DNA of 64,000 nucleotides from Labia minor (Eukaryota; Arthropoda; Insecta; Dermaptera; Spongiphoridae). Where the stretch lies: NCBI GenBank assembly GCA_963082975.1, contig OY720346.1:40761787-40825786 (forward strand), given 5' to 3'. The notes under the pieces are model-generated. The model was given only the letters and a program-made list of their open reading frames with translations, made no database searches and was not told the DNA's origin. Shown here piece by piece: positions 35,742-48,010 of the stretch. Made by a program: the position numbers and the translations under genes. Each line of letters opens with the position of its first letter. Positions within the stretch are counted from its first letter, which is position 1.

Positions 35742-37266
35742 AAATTTAATTTAATATGATTTAAGTTTCTAAAAATTGAAAAAGAAAATTTTAAAATTAA
35801 ATAAAATGAAAAAGAAAATCACAAAAACAAACATACTTCAACGTTTTTGTAATCAGAATGACCTGAAACGTGGAGATCTGTGAAAATAACGCATACCAGG
35901 AATGAATCGTTAATACAAGCACTTCATAAGCTGCCTGGTACTGGTATTCCGTTGATGAAATTTGACTCTTCTTGTACTTGAGCATTTATTGATGAGAAGG
36001 ATGCTTCTTTAGTAACAATTGTTAGACTAAGTAATATTGACGGAGGTTACCTTGGGAACCTTATTGTTTGGGATTTACTTGATTAACAATTTATATATTA
36101 GTTTAAATAAATTTTAAGTAAATCGATTTTAAATCAGAAGCAAATAAATATTTAAATATAACCTAGTAATATAAAAGTGTACATTTTGAACATTGATTAA
36201 TAAATAATTTTTCTAATATATACTTTTAAATTATACCAGAATTTCTTCCACAAATTTCCAACTTTTTTCTTTTTAGTAAGTTGACAAAAGTTGACAAAGG
36301 GGGGAGGGCATCTTTCAATTTTGACCTATCCGAATAAATTGTATTTGCTTCCATATTGCATGTTTCCATGTGATTAGGTTTTCTATCGAACAAATGTTGT
36401 TCCATTGATAATCTTCGTGCGAAAGGGGCGGCCACCCTAAAAGTTTCGGACCCTTCTTACTTCCCATGACCGGTCCATCACTAATATTGTTAATGAAACG
36501 GGTGTCTCAGATCGGCTAATTAACTGGCACGGATCTGTCATCACAATCGGACATTGATCTAAGAAAGAGGGCACTATCAGTGCGCAGTCATGGAAATTAA
36601 TTTGCTTCCAGGTCCAGTGAAGAAAAATCCAATCGAATTAATTAACAAGGATGACTCAAGCGCTCTCATTTATCATCGCCCTTCAGACAAATCCGATTTT
36701 CTTATCATTGGCGATCTATTGTAATTATTAATTAAAGGACGAAATATCTTACAAGGGTTTAATATAATACGCCTTATAAAGGTAGGGATTAGGTTTTGAT
36801 CATATTAGGTTTTGGATTAAAATTAAAATCATTGGAGAATATTTCTTCTGTCTTATCCTGTAACAAAATAAATTGGATATTCAATAGTTTTTTTATTTTG
36901 ATGATACAGATGATTCAACTACCAGACGATACAATACAATCTACATTCAAATTTTAACGTATTTTGAAATTAATTTTTAAAAAATTTATTCATCATAAAA
37001 ATCGGTTATATTAAAAAGTTATATTAAAAAAAAATGCTTAAAAAAACTTTGTAGTTATTATATGGTAAAAATAAAAGTTTTTATCATGTCTTTAAATAAT
37101 GAAAAAAACATATTCCCTCTCCATCTTCTTTACAATTAAAACACCCTCCAAATAGTATATTTAAATAATTTGATAACTAATTTTCAAAATTATTTCTCAG
37201 TTAATCGAATAGAAAATAGATGGAGTGTTAAATTTGAACTTATTTCTCAATCCCATCGCATATACT
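35742..37266. other. Spacer with a 550-bp complex segment
   Basis: Positions 36220-36770 are low-copy and compositionally balanced, with no open frame of interest. Several TAATTAA/AATTAATT motifs are embedded in unique sequence. They stand out from the AT-rich surroundings as candidate regulatory DNA. Confidence 0.4.
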
Positions 37267-37274
37267 CTTTAAAT

Positions 37275-37582
37275 CAGAGGTTCCCAAAGTGGTATATATC
37301 GACCCCAAGGGGTCTACGGCAGCGAATAAAAAATTTGGGGGTCCATGAAATGAAAATGGGGCTCTATGATAGTGGATCTCAAGCCTATACAATCTTACAA
37401 TTCAATATGGCTCTAAAAAAAAATAAATTGTTTTTCCGACATGGTTCTTAAAACATTTTTGATTTCAATCAGGCTCTTAAAAAAAGGTAAAATTTTTTTA
37501 CAAAAAATCAATATAGCGGGTCTACCCAAAACCGAAAAACATGGCGTGGGGTCTACGACACAAAAATGTTTGGGAACCTATG
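37275..37582. mobile_element. hAT MITE
   Basis: Ends CAGAGGTTCCCAAAGTGG and TTTGGGAACCTATG (complement CATAGGTTCCCAAA) are flanked by an exact 8-bp duplication CTTTAAAT (37267-37274, 37583-37590). The 308-bp interior is noncoding. Its last 79 bases plus flank reappear at 40101-40194. Confidence 0.93.
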
Positions 37583-37598
37583 CTTTAAATTAAATTAG

Positions 37599-38173
37599 CT
37601 GGAGTGTCTCCACTCGACTATCTGGCAAATTTGAATTAGATTAAATAACATAATATATTATATTTAAATTAAATTTAATTAATTATAAATTATAAATAAT
37701 AAATATTAAACCAGCGCATGTTTGGCTTTTTATTGATGGCACCACGTAACGTGTTGAAGCGTGAGATTTGCAATGTTAAAAAATTAATTCTGGTAATTTC
37801 AGCGAATCAATCAAGCTGAAAAATTCTATATATAGCAGTTTTATACAATTATTAATCATGTGAAAAATTACCAAACATATATCTTTATTTTTACGGTCAC
37901 TTTAGAGGAAAAAAACTCAAAACGTTGTAAGTAATGACCCTCTTCCGGTTGAGCTACATTTCTCAAAAGTTGATAGAAAACTATGAATTTTGAATAATGC
38001 CCATGTACCAAATTTCATCATTCTAGCTCAATCTTGGTTACATACATACACACACACAGACATTTTTCTCAACCTTAGTGAAAATGATTCAGGAACCTTC
38101 AAAACGTATAAAAACATCAAAATCTCAACATCGAAAATTTTCGTGATCGCAATACTATCTCTTACGAGATAGT
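37599..38173 (-). mobile_element. Family B, copy B5
   Basis: Nearly full-length copy with both arms and the GAGTG-GAGA-CACTC hairpin at the left edge. The CA microsatellite is short (about 38045-38058). It starts 16 bases beyond the hAT MITE and shares private variants with copy B7. Confidence 0.9.
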
Positions 38174-39177
38174 AAAAAAACAAATTTATACCTTTAAAAT
38201 ATTTATTATTATTATTATTATTATTATTAAAAAATGCTATTATATTTTATGCTTATCTCATTATTTTTAATTAACTTAAAATTAATCTCTAAATGACTTG
38301 TTCAAATTTATTATAAACAATTTTTTTTCTTTTTATATCTATTATATACAATATATATATATATATAATTATATATATAAATTGTCAACCATTAATCCCA
38401 GTAACTCATTATCTTTTTTTGTTTCCCTCTCTCTCTCTCTCTCTCTTTATCTTCATTCACTTCATATTATTATTAAATTTTGATATGATGATCAAATCAG
38501 TTTATATTTAGCGGAAAGTGAATCGATTCTGGATTAATTTCCTAATGGCAACAAACTCTCCCCTCCCCCTTCACCTTCTGATGCCACCCTCCTACTTGCA
38601 TTATCTTAACGTAATCGGCACCACGGTGCTCATCTGTCGCCTTGTAAAGGAAACATCAAATGTCACTCCAAAGGTAAATATTATTGTACTTAAGCTTATT
38701 ATCGCATTCTCCCGTGCCCAACTACCCCTTGAACGAATTTCACTCATTCCCTTATTGACGAAATCTCTATTTTCATTTGAACAAAAATTTAAGAAGATTA
38801 ATTAAATGAATTATAAGATAAGGAGAAGTGATGGACAAAGGACAATCTCTTTAGTAGCATTAATGACCTTGTTATATTCTCCTAATAATAGGATAATACT
38901 TAAAATTAATATTTCTAGGCCGCAACAACCGCGTTCACTCATCCTTTCTGATCCAGTTATTAAATATAATGGAATTTATTTATCCTTATTTTTGTATTTA
39001 TTTGTTTAATAAAATTCATATTAAGATATTATATATTAATGATCGATTTTAACCTGAATTTTAATTCAAATTCTTGGGTGGCAGTTTCAAACTCACACAA
39101 AGTTTCATTATCTTGCATTGTTCAAATAATATTGTAAAACGGTCTTATGAAAGGTTCAATTTTTTGGAAATAAAAAT
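38174..39177. other. Spacer
   Basis: (ATT)n at 38203-38228 and (CT)n near 38425-38446. Positions 38515-38960 are low-copy; a 95-codon frame there has no recognised motif. It contains a GTAAAT splice-donor-like sequence, too little to call an exon. Confidence 0.4.
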
Positions 39178-39217
39178 CGGGAGTGTCCTCCCCTAGACTT
39201 TCCCGCATATAAATAGG
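39178..39217 (-). mobile_element. Family C 3' end fragment, C2
   Basis: On the minus strand reads TATGCGGGAAAGTCTAGGGG and then the hairpin GGGAG-GACA-CTCCC, identical to the 3' end of C1. The rest of the element is absent. It is 68 bp from the 3' end of family A copy A4, in the same orientation. Confidence 0.8.
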
Positions 39218-39284
39218 TAATTGGGTTATTATTATGATGTTTTAACAACAATAAAAATAAACAAACTAATTAATTCAAATTACA

Positions 39285-39848
39285 AAGTTGACCTGTGGCC
39301 AGGTCCGAACCGACCGACGGTTTGAAGTAAATTAATTTCCAGCTACAGAAACAATTTCAAATAATTTTAATATATCTATTAATGTAATAAAAAACAGATA
39401 TGGATACATAAATAATAAATATAAACATTTTTAATTTTATTTTATTTATAATATATATGCAAGACCAGGCTGTGACGTCATGAATGGTTGGATGACGTCA
39501 TATAATTTTAAATTAAGAAAAAATTAATAAAGATGATTTTTCTCGAGGATAAAACCAATACAAAGTGCATGTGGTGATATGTAAAAAATCTCCTCATGTT
39601 AAATTTGGTGTGAAAATAACCCTTCCCTTCCTATCGTCAATCGCTAATACTACCACTTCCGGTTTCCGGATTTGCACCAAAAGTTGATCAATTCATACCA
39701 CTGATGCATTAAGTAAATATACCAAATTTCATCGAAATCCGTTCAGCTGTTTAGGCTGTACACATCTATACGGACGGACGGACGGACGGACAGACATCAT
39801 GCTAAAAATATTTTTTTCTGTTAAGAAAATGCACTATCGTCGGTCGGT
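39285..39848 (-). mobile_element. Family A, copy A4
   Basis: Complete at both ends with a perfect GACCTG-GCCA-CAGGTC hairpin. It has an internal deletion of about 80-100 bp just after the 5' arm. The GTCC microsatellite is at about 39771-39792. Confidence 0.88.
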
Positions 39849-39891
39849 AAAAACATAAAAAATTGAAAAAACGTTATTTTTTTAAAAAAAT

Positions 39892-40100
39892 CTGGAGTGT
39901 CTTCACTCGACTATTAAATTTGAATTGGATTAATTAACTTATATTATATTCAAATTTAATTTAATTAATTAAATTATGAATTTAAAATTAATAAATAATA
40001 TTTATTAAACCAGCGCGTGTTTGCCACTTTGTTGATGGCTCTACGTCACGTGTTGGCGCGTGATAAACGGATTAAAACATTAATTCCGGTACTTTCAGCC
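39892..40100 (-). mobile_element. Family B, copy B6, truncated
   Basis: Begins with the 3' hairpin end (loop AAGA) and breaks off within GGTACTTTCAGC, where hAT-derived sequence starts. Confidence 0.85.
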
Positions 40101-40194
40101 AAATCAATATAGCGGGTCTACCCAAAACCGAAAAACATGGCGTGGGGTCTACGACACAAAAATGTTTGGGAACCTATGCTTTAAATTAAATTAG
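40101..40194. repeat. Duplicated hAT end plus flank
   Basis: Matches 37504-37598 essentially base for base: the last 79 bases of the hAT MITE, its target duplication CTTTAAAT and eight further bases. It is attached to the 3' end of copy B7 exactly as at B5. Confidence 0.9.
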
Positions 40195-40550
40195 CTGGAG
40201 TGTCTCCACTCGACTATTTCGCAAATTTGAATTAGATTAAATAACATTTATTATATTTAAATTAAATTATAAATTAAAATTAATAAATCATATTTATTAA
40301 ACCAGCGCATGTTTGGCTCTTTGTTGATGGCACCACGTAACGTGTTGAAGCGTGAGATTTGCAGTGTTAAAAAATTAATTCTGGTAATTTCAGCGAATCA
40401 ATCAAACTGAAATTCTATATATAGCAGTTTTATACAATTTTTAATCATGTGAAAAACTATCAAACATATATCTTTATTTTTACAGTCACTTTAGAGGAAA
40501 TTGCTTAATCTTGTCTACATACACACACACAAACATTTTTCTCAACCTCA
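40195..40550 (-). mobile_element. Family B, copy B7, 5'-truncated
   Basis: Shares with B5 the GAATTAGATT variant and ACGTAACGTGTTGAAGCGTG. It lacks the segment between the CTTTAGAGG block and the short CA tract, and ends inside the CTCAACCT block. Read with the hAT-derived flank, it looks like a copy of B5 or its parent. Confidence 0.88.
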
Positions 40551-42093
40551 CATATAAACCTTATTCAAATTACAATTAAGAAATAAAACAATAAACAAAA
40601 AAATAATTAGCGGGAGATTTCGACCAAACACTAATTAATTATGGTCTTAGAAATTTTGATTCCTCCTTTTTGATTTGGAAAATTTCGTTGATAAGATCCC
40701 AAATTTTCCATAAAAAAAAATATTTTTGAGTAAAAAATATATATATTTCTCATCCAAGTGATATTAACACTATATTAAAATAAATAAATAATAATTAATA
40801 ATAAATTTACTAAAGTTTACTAAAGAGACTATTATTAAAAAAAATATTAATACATATTTATCTTAGTATAATGATGTCGATCATATATTCTAAATTATTA
40901 CTTAATTAATGATTAATATTTATATTTAACAAATCCACCCTCCTTATCTTCTGTGTCTTGCTTTTTGAGCTGGCTGGAGGCATCTGGTATTAAAACTGAT
41001 GTGTCTGATTTGGTCTTTGTTCATCAAGTATGATAAACGTTTTCAAATATGTCACCCACTCAATAAACATTATTTATTCGTTTAGGTATTTCAAAGGGCC
41101 ACAACCCATTTGGTAAGACACGCACGCGCAACCTACATCATCCCCGCATCCCCTTCCCTTCCTCTTTAACCAGCTACGTTTTACAAGCTTTCTAATGGTT
41201 CAAAAGTTTATAAACGTGTGGCATATCATTGCCATGACATTAATAATATCCCGTTGGCTTCGTCAAGGATTAATTGATGATAATAATTTAAAATGTCAGT
41301 ATTTTGTACCTCGGAGGGTTACAATCAAGAAACCAACAAATGCAAAATATTACTAAAATAAAAGATGTTCGTCACATAAATTACTAAGACAGGAATAATT
41401 ATTTATCGAATGACCCACATTCTTATTCATTCCCCTCAAGCAAACATAGATTTAAAAAAATACAAATAAATTTATTTAAATAAATAATCTATAAATGGCG
41501 GATAGATACCGTAATAGGATACTATATACATTAAATATGATATGCAATAATTTTTCATTATTTATTTTATTTTTTTTTATTTTATTTTATTTTATTTTAT
41601 ATATTTATGCTTAGATGACAGTAGTTTCAATTGATATATATTAATTAGTTTTTTTTTTAAAATAAAAATCATTTCCTTTATAAAATTTGTGAAATATATA
41701 TTCTTTTTATTCTTTAAGAATCAAACTCATCTCCTATCATTTAATATTTCTTAATCCCAGACATCCCTACAAAAGTTTCCACCAAAAGTTGCCCTAATTA
41801 TTGTTATTTTTATTATTATTATTATTATTATCTGATCACACTAGAGAATATAAAATAATTAATTATAAAAATTTAAAAAATTACTATAAAAAGTATTGTT
41901 AAGGGAATAGATGGTTTATCAGGTACTTGTCATATTTAAAATCTAAATATATTACTTTTGACATAATTTTTTTAATTTATTTTTACTTTTATTTCATTTT
42001 AAAATTATATACCTATATTATCAATCAAATAACATTACCTATATATGACACGGGAAGGATTGACAGATTGAGACCTCATTCTTGATTGGGTTG
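40551..42093. other. Spacer with low-copy segment
   Basis: Positions 40940-41340 are unique and complex (for example CATATCATTGCCATGACATT) and may be conserved noncoding DNA. Repeats of TTTTA lie at about 41570-41602 and (ATT)n near 41810. No gene seen. Confidence 0.4.
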
Positions 42094-42101
42094 GTGGGGA
42101 T

Positions 42102-43308
42102 TAGAGGGTAATTTTTCCCGGATTATTTTCGTTCCCGGGAACCGGGAAATTTTAAAATATACTAAATTTGCGGTGGAAATTGTAAAATTTTTACGAAAAA
42201 GTTAAATAAATGTTGTTTTTGCAAAAAATAAAATAAATCTAATTCAAAAATAATAAAAAAATACAGTAAGATATAATATATAATCATCAAAATATAACAC
42301 AAACATAATTATTTTCTTTTACTTGTTTAGAAAAAAACATTTTAGAAAAGAGAGGCAATCAATGGAGATGTCGCCTATAACTGAGATATTGGAGGAGTAA
42401 CGATTAGTTATTCCTTTTCATTTTTTTTTCTTTCTTTGTGTTTTTTATGTTCGATTTATTTTTATTTTTATTTTTTTTGCATTGTTTTTCTTATTTTGGT
42501 TTTGCTTTACTGTATATATCTAAAAAGATGGAAAACTGATACTATGAGTCCCTCAATTAAAGACATTTATGATCGTTGATTACAGAGTGTTAGTTATTAT
42601 GTAAATATGTTTTCCTTTTTTTTGTTCTTGTTTGCTTTTGGAATCTTTTGCCATTATTTTTTTTAATAATAATATTTATTTATTTATCATAAAATATAAT
42701 TATGTCTTTACCTTACTCTCTCTCAACGACATCTTATTTATATTAATTTAAGTTAAGGGGTAGTTGATGAAGAGGGGTTAATTTCAAGTGTGTGAGGAGA
42801 ATTACTATCTTTCCAAATGGTCAAGTACAATAGTGTATTTTATTATTGTTACCTGTTCAAGGGCTATTTTATTTAGAACCCTTACCAAGGTATGGTAATT
42901 TAATCAGACCCAAGCTTGTGAAATCAAATTTTAAGTCTAAAGTTGAATGATAGTTATAAATTACGCCAATTTCTATTACAAGTGCAGACATATAACTATA
43001 TATATACAAAGTTAAATACAAAATAATTTATCCATAGTTCATTGTAAAAAAACTCAAAAAATAGAAAAATTATAAAGAAAAATTAAAGGGAGAGAAAGAA
43101 AGAAAAGGAAAAAATAATTATAACAAAAGACAAATATATATGTATGTACACTTATATTTCAATTAACAAACAAAGATTTCGCTATCGGCACCATAATCAG
43201 CATGAAAAATAATTTGTTTTTTTCCTGGGAAATGTTTCGGTTTTTTTCCCGGGAAACGGGGAATAAAATTAAAGAATTTTCCCGGGAATTCCCGGGAATA
43301 ACCCTCTA
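42102..43308. mobile_element. 1.2-kb hAT-like element
   Basis: Terminal inverted repeats TAGAGGGT / ACCCTCTA are followed by CCCGGGAA-rich subterminal sequence on both sides. The 8-bp target duplication is GTGGGGAT (42094-42101) versus GTGGTGAT (43309-43316), one mismatch. The interior is AT-rich with no transposase recognised. Confidence 0.85.
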
Positions 43309-43316
43309 GTGGTGAT

Positions 43317-44500
43317 GGATGACCATTCTTAGTGGTTGCCTAGTTAATTCCGATAACGAACGAGAGCCATTACCTATATAAAAATAATTTTTAAATTATT
43401 TGATATTGATATTCCAACAAACAGGCTATTTTTAACAAATATAGCTCAAATATTTTGTCAATATTATTATTATTATTAACATATTCATTTAAATACCAAT
43501 AAATTATTCTTAATATATTTCACATTAATTAATTTTTTTTTTTAATAAACTTCTTTATTTATTTATTCTGCATGCCCTCTCTCATCCCTATATTGATTTG
43601 AATTCCAGCAAAACAGAGAAAGAACCAAACTCAGTGGATTGATTTTTCAGGTAAAAAATAAATTTGATTTCTTTGTAAATTGCAATTATATTAATATCTA
43701 GAAGAATAAATTCGAATAAAGGATAAGGATAAGAGGAAATATATTATAGATAGTATACTGTAAAGAATGTCTTAAGAATGAATGAATGCAACGATCTGAA
43801 GTTGATTCCTTCCACTTTGTGATGCGCTTCTCTTTCTACAAATGTATATATCTATATCCATTCACACATTCACAAAATATACCTATATATTCTTTCCCGT
43901 GAATTTTGATTACATATTCCGAATGGTTTTGTATGCTTTCTGTGATGGAATGGGATAATGTGATGGTGTGTTAGTGGAGTTGATGGTGTTTTCAGAAGCG
44001 TTGACTGTATGTGTGGGTGATGGGTGGTGGGTGGTGGGGAAGGGTGGCGAAGGGGAGTATAGGAATGAGGGAGTTCAACGAGGAGGGGGTTGACGAAATA
44101 TTCCCTTCATGTTTTCTACCAACGACTCCATTCACCCGCACCAAGGTTCAGCCTTTTGTAATTCTAATTAGTTTCCAAAATACTAGACACTCGCAGAAAT
44201 TTTATCAAAATTACCATTTCTACCCATCGAAATTCTAATTCATGTCGGCTATTGAAAAATCCTTTGATAACATGGTCAACAAATGCTAATTTTGTTAAAA
44301 GAAACGTAAAAGAGGAAATATAATAGTAGTGGAGGGAAATGAAGTATTAATTTAAAAAAAAAATGATCAGTCATTAGAATGGAAAATGTGGGAAATTTAT
44401 TCTTTTAATTTTCCTTTTCATTAAGATAAAATTATTAAATAATTTATTAATAAGGAATTAGATAAAAACAATAAAACAAAACATAATCTTATATATATAT
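43317..44500. other. Spacer
   Basis: Positions 43560-44240 are low-copy. A G-rich segment (43920-44090) carries a 75-codon frame of low complexity. No recognised gene or repeat. Confidence 0.4.
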
Positions 44501-44508
44501 ATATATAC

Positions 44509-44862
44509 CAGGGGTGACCAAACTTTTTATATACCCTTCAGCTTGATTGAATCGGTGAAAGTACAGGAATTAATTTTTTAAATGTTTTAACACAATGAAT
44601 ACCAATCACGTGCCAGCACGTGACCTGGTGACATCAACAAAGAGCCAAACGCGCTGGTTTAATAAATATTTTTTATTAATTTTAATTTATAATTTATAAT
44701 TAATTAAATTTAAATTAAATAATCCAATTCAAATTTGCGAGATAGTCGAATGAAGATATTCCAGATTTTTTATTTAAAACATTAATTTTTACATTTTTTT
44801 TTTTTTTTAATTAATGACAATGGTCCAAAATTGGGGCACTCCCTGAAGTTTGCGCACCTCTG
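44509..44862. mobile_element. hAT MITE containing a family B fragment
   Basis: Ends CAGGGGTGACCAAACTT and GTTTGCGCACCTCTG are hAT-type inverted repeats. The target duplication is ATATATAC (44501-44508) versus ATGTATAC (44863-44870). Family B sequence fills 44537-44764, so the hAT was hit by B and little original interior remains. Confidence 0.85.
44537..44764 (+). mobile_element. Family B, copy B8, 5'-truncated, nested in hAT
   Basis: Starts at TTCAGCTTGATTGAATCG and ends with the GCGAGATAGT arm. The hairpin GAATG-AAGA-TATTC differs in bases from consensus but still pairs (one G-T), a possible compensatory change. Confidence 0.85.
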
Positions 44863-44886
44863 ATGTATACAAAAATAATAATATTG

Positions 44887-44917
<31 letters not shown>

Positions 44918-45474
44918 TGCACTGAATAAGAAAACTTTTCTCAATTTTAGTTATAAAAAAAGTAAAAGAAAAAACAAATTAAGATATATTTTCCAAAATT
45001 CTTAAATTAAGCATTTATTTTCTATTTATTGCCATTTGATAATGTTATAATAATATTATATAATATATTATATGTTGTGTTCGGTTAGTAAGTAAACATT
45101 TTACTAAAATAGTGTTTTCATTATTGAAACGTTATTTGATCTAGTATGATTTCATATTTGAAGTCCAGTGGCTGCCTGTTTCAATATTTGTACTTAAGTA
45201 TAGACCGAGTATTTATCGGCCAACAATCAACGATACTTATCAATTCATGACTCTTGACAATTCACCGAATTAGTAATAGTATTAGATTTTATTAATTTCT
45301 ACCTGTGCAATAATTTTAACTTATACTTTCTCTATACTATTGGTAGATTGAATGAACAAAGTGGTCTACTATAAATATCACAATATATAATTAGATCTTC
45401 ATGGAAATGTATTATGAATGGGTTGTTATATTTATATCTATCTATCTATCGGTGGCTCTACGGATGTTTATCCC

Positions 45475-45824
45475 GGTCTTTTGAGTCATATACTTTACTA
45501 AAATCTAGAAATAATTAGTTAACAGAAATATTGAATTCGCGTTTTTTCTAGTATCTGTCTTAGCGACATAATTTGAACCAATATTGATCGATATATTTCT
45601 GCATATGTCCGTAATTTTATTAAGACAATTTTACAGGATGTCACCAAAAGATAAATTTCCCTGTAGTTATTGCAGTCGGTTCTATTTTCTTTTTTGAAAA
45701 GTTGGATTATTACTACCGCCTGCCATCTAAAGGAATCTTTTCCTTATGCCAAATTGACAGAACTAACTTGTGTATACACCCTAATAAAGGTTTCCCATTC
45801 TATTTAACTAATACTGCCCAAATA
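45475..45824 (-). pseudogene. LINE reverse transcriptase N-terminal part
   Basis: Minus-strand frames read LVLSIWHKEKIPLDGRR, then FKKENRTDCNNYREIYLL, matching the pattern IW..E.IP.DW...IPLFKKGDRTDCNNYRGISLL at the start of LINE reverse transcriptases. At least one frame change is present. The catalytic YADD region is not present. Confidence 0.78.
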
Positions 45825-46330
45825 TAAGAGGTGTGTTTAAAAAGTTCGGTGAATGGTATGATAAAAACATAAAAAGAGAATGTTGATTGTAAATACTCTC
45901 CACTTGCCACAACCCACTTCTGACAACGTTCGTATAATCGTTCTCAAAGTAGCCGTCACAACGTTCAGGCCGGCAATCCACAAGCAGGACACCAGAAAAC
46001 ACTGAACGTGTACGAGAGATGCTAACAAAAGATCGGCGATTGACTCTGCGACTAATATTCGAAGAATTGGGTATTAGCAAAGACACAGTAAGTAGTGTTT
46101 TCTGGTGTCCTTCTTGTGGATTGCTGGCCTGAACGTTGTGACGGCTACTCAGAGAACGATTCCACATCAAGACTTCTCCAACAGTTTTCAAGCGTTATAC
46201 GAACGTTGTCCCAAGTGTGTTGTGGCTATTGGAGAGTATTTTGAAGGTTAATAAAGGTATTTTTACAATTAACATTCTCTTTTTATGTTTTTATCATACC
46301 ATTCATCGAATTTTTTAGACACACTTCGTA
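45825..46330. mobile_element. Mariner foldback element, copy 2
   Basis: Same design as 25990-26503: inverted arms containing the transposase C-terminus, around a central MLTKDRRLTLRLIFEELGIS fragment. The centre is slightly longer here and keeps LTLRLI, missing in copy 1. The left arm has lost the AATACCTTTATTAACC segment. It is inserted in the LINE reverse transcriptase region. Confidence 0.88.
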
Positions 46331-46334
46331 TATA

Positions 46335-46950
46335 TTCCCGGTGTTTTATTTTGTTTAAATTTACTCATTATGATTTCCACCTCATGTAACATTGGATCTT
46401 CGAGATTAATTTCTGCTGAGTCTACCGATATGGTTTCTGTTCTATTACTTAGAATTTAATAATTTTTCAAAATATTTCCTTATAAATTTTTAATATTACA
46501 CTTGTCTGTTTTAAAATTATTATTATCATCTCTAATTAAGTCTAACCGTTCTAGATAACCCTTTTTAATATTTTTAATTCTTGTTGTGACCACTTTCCTT
46601 AATGTTTTATTGTTTTATTTTATAGAATTTTTCTTTTTTGTTTTTAATGACTTTGGTTACTATTTTCCTATTATTAATTTATTGTAACCTATCCAATTCG
46701 CGTTTACTACTAATACTTTTCCTATATTTATTATTAATTCTAAACCTTCCTCAACGAACCTTACTTTTTGTTGATTTTAAAACCTATACTATTTGAATCT
46801 GCCGTTTTAATATGTATCTTATTTTGTCCCATATTTCTTCGGGGTTTTTCATCTCGTCATTTCCTTCAAGATTCAAAATACTAAATCTATTTTTAATTTC
46901 GATTTGAAATTTTAATTTATGTTTCTCGTTTTTAAACCTATCTAAATTGT
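46335..46950 (-). pseudogene. LINE linker between endonuclease and reverse transcriptase
   Basis: Reads YNLDRFKNEKHKLKFQIEIK, then NRFSILNLEGNDEMKNPEEI, IVTKVIKNKKEKFYKIK and MLHEVEIIMSKFKQNKTPG. These are typical of the linker and the start of the reverse transcriptase domain in CFDP2-like/RTE LINE proteins. Stops and frame changes are frequent. Confidence 0.78.
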
Positions 46951-46959
46951 ACCATTTTT

Positions 46960-47568
46960 ACCGACCGACGATAGTAAGGGAGGTATTGTTTTCACACCAA
47001 ATTTCACATGTGGAGATTTTTACATATCTCCACGAATCATGCATTTTCTAAACAGAAAAAAGTATTTTTAGCATGATGTCTGTCAGTCCGTCTGTCCGTC
47101 CGTCCGTATAGATGTGTACAGCCTGAACGGCTCAACCGATTTTGATGAAATTTGGTATATTTACTTAATGCATCAGTGGGATGAATTGATCAACTTTTGG
47201 TGCAATTCCGGAAACCGGAAGTGGTAGTATTTGCGATCGACATAGGAAGGAAAGGGTTATTTTCACACCAAAGGAGATTTTTTTATATATCACCACGAAT
47301 CATGCACTTTGTATTGGTTTTATCCTCGAGAAAAATCATATTTATTAGTTTTTTCTTGATTTAAAATTATATGACGTCATCCAGCCATTCATGACGTCAC
47401 ATTATAAATAAAATAAAATTAAAAATGTTTATATTTATTATTTATGTATCCATATCTGTTTTTTATTACATTAATAGATATATGAAAATTATTTGAAATT
47501 GTTTCTGTAGCTGGAAATTAATTTATTTCAAACCGTCGGTCGGTTCGGACCTGGCCACAGGTCAACTT
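46960..47568 (+). mobile_element. Family A, copy A5, nested in LINE
   Basis: Intact ends, GTCC microsatellite at about 47090-47106, perfect GACCTG-GCCA-CAGGTC hairpin. It is very similar to A2. It splits the LINE between endonuclease and linker and lies opposite to the LINE's direction. A short stretch with GCCTGGTCTTGC is missing relative to A2. Confidence 0.9.
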
Positions 47569-47579
47569 ATTTGTTATAT

Positions 47580-48010
47580 AGTACTTCTAGATTTATATTA
47601 CAAGTCGAGAGCAGTTCTCTCAATTTTATTTCAACCAACTAATGATCGGAATCACAGTCTGCCCCTCTACATACCCTGATGTCCAGAATATTAGTATGTC
47701 GTCTCCTATCTACCAGAACATGATCAATTTTATTACATGTTTTACCGACTGGCGAGTTCCATGTGCCCTTATGTATATCTCTATGTCTAAAAGATGTCCT
47801 TTTAATTATTAAATCTTTTGCTGTCATGAAACTTATTACTCTAACCCCTTAGTTTCATGGGGATTCTCTTTTCCTATATATGGTCGAAATATTTCCTCTT
47901 TCCCAATTTTGGTATTAAAATCACCTAATATAATTTTATTATTATAATTTTGACCTGATCTATTATGGCTTCAAATTCCTCATAAAGTTTATCTTTAAGT
48001 TCCCCCTCAT
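47580..48010 (-). pseudogene. LINE apurinic-like endonuclease
   Basis: The frame 47639-47827 reads MTAKDLIIKRTSFRHRDIHK, then GTWNSPVGKTCNKIDHVLVD and NILDIRVCRGADCDSDH. These are the TSF.H..IHK.TW, IDHVL and DSDH motifs of the EEP endonuclease of CFDP2-like (RTE) LINEs; D and H of DSDH are catalytic. Upstream, in other frames, a degraded GDFN..IGKE region is visible near 47900. The gene is disrupted by stops and frame changes. Confidence 0.82.

Noticed and set aside
38518-38805. 95-codon frame followed by a splice-donor-like GTAAAT
   Set aside because: No homology recognised, donor-like motifs are common, and no acceptor-linked second exon could be proposed.
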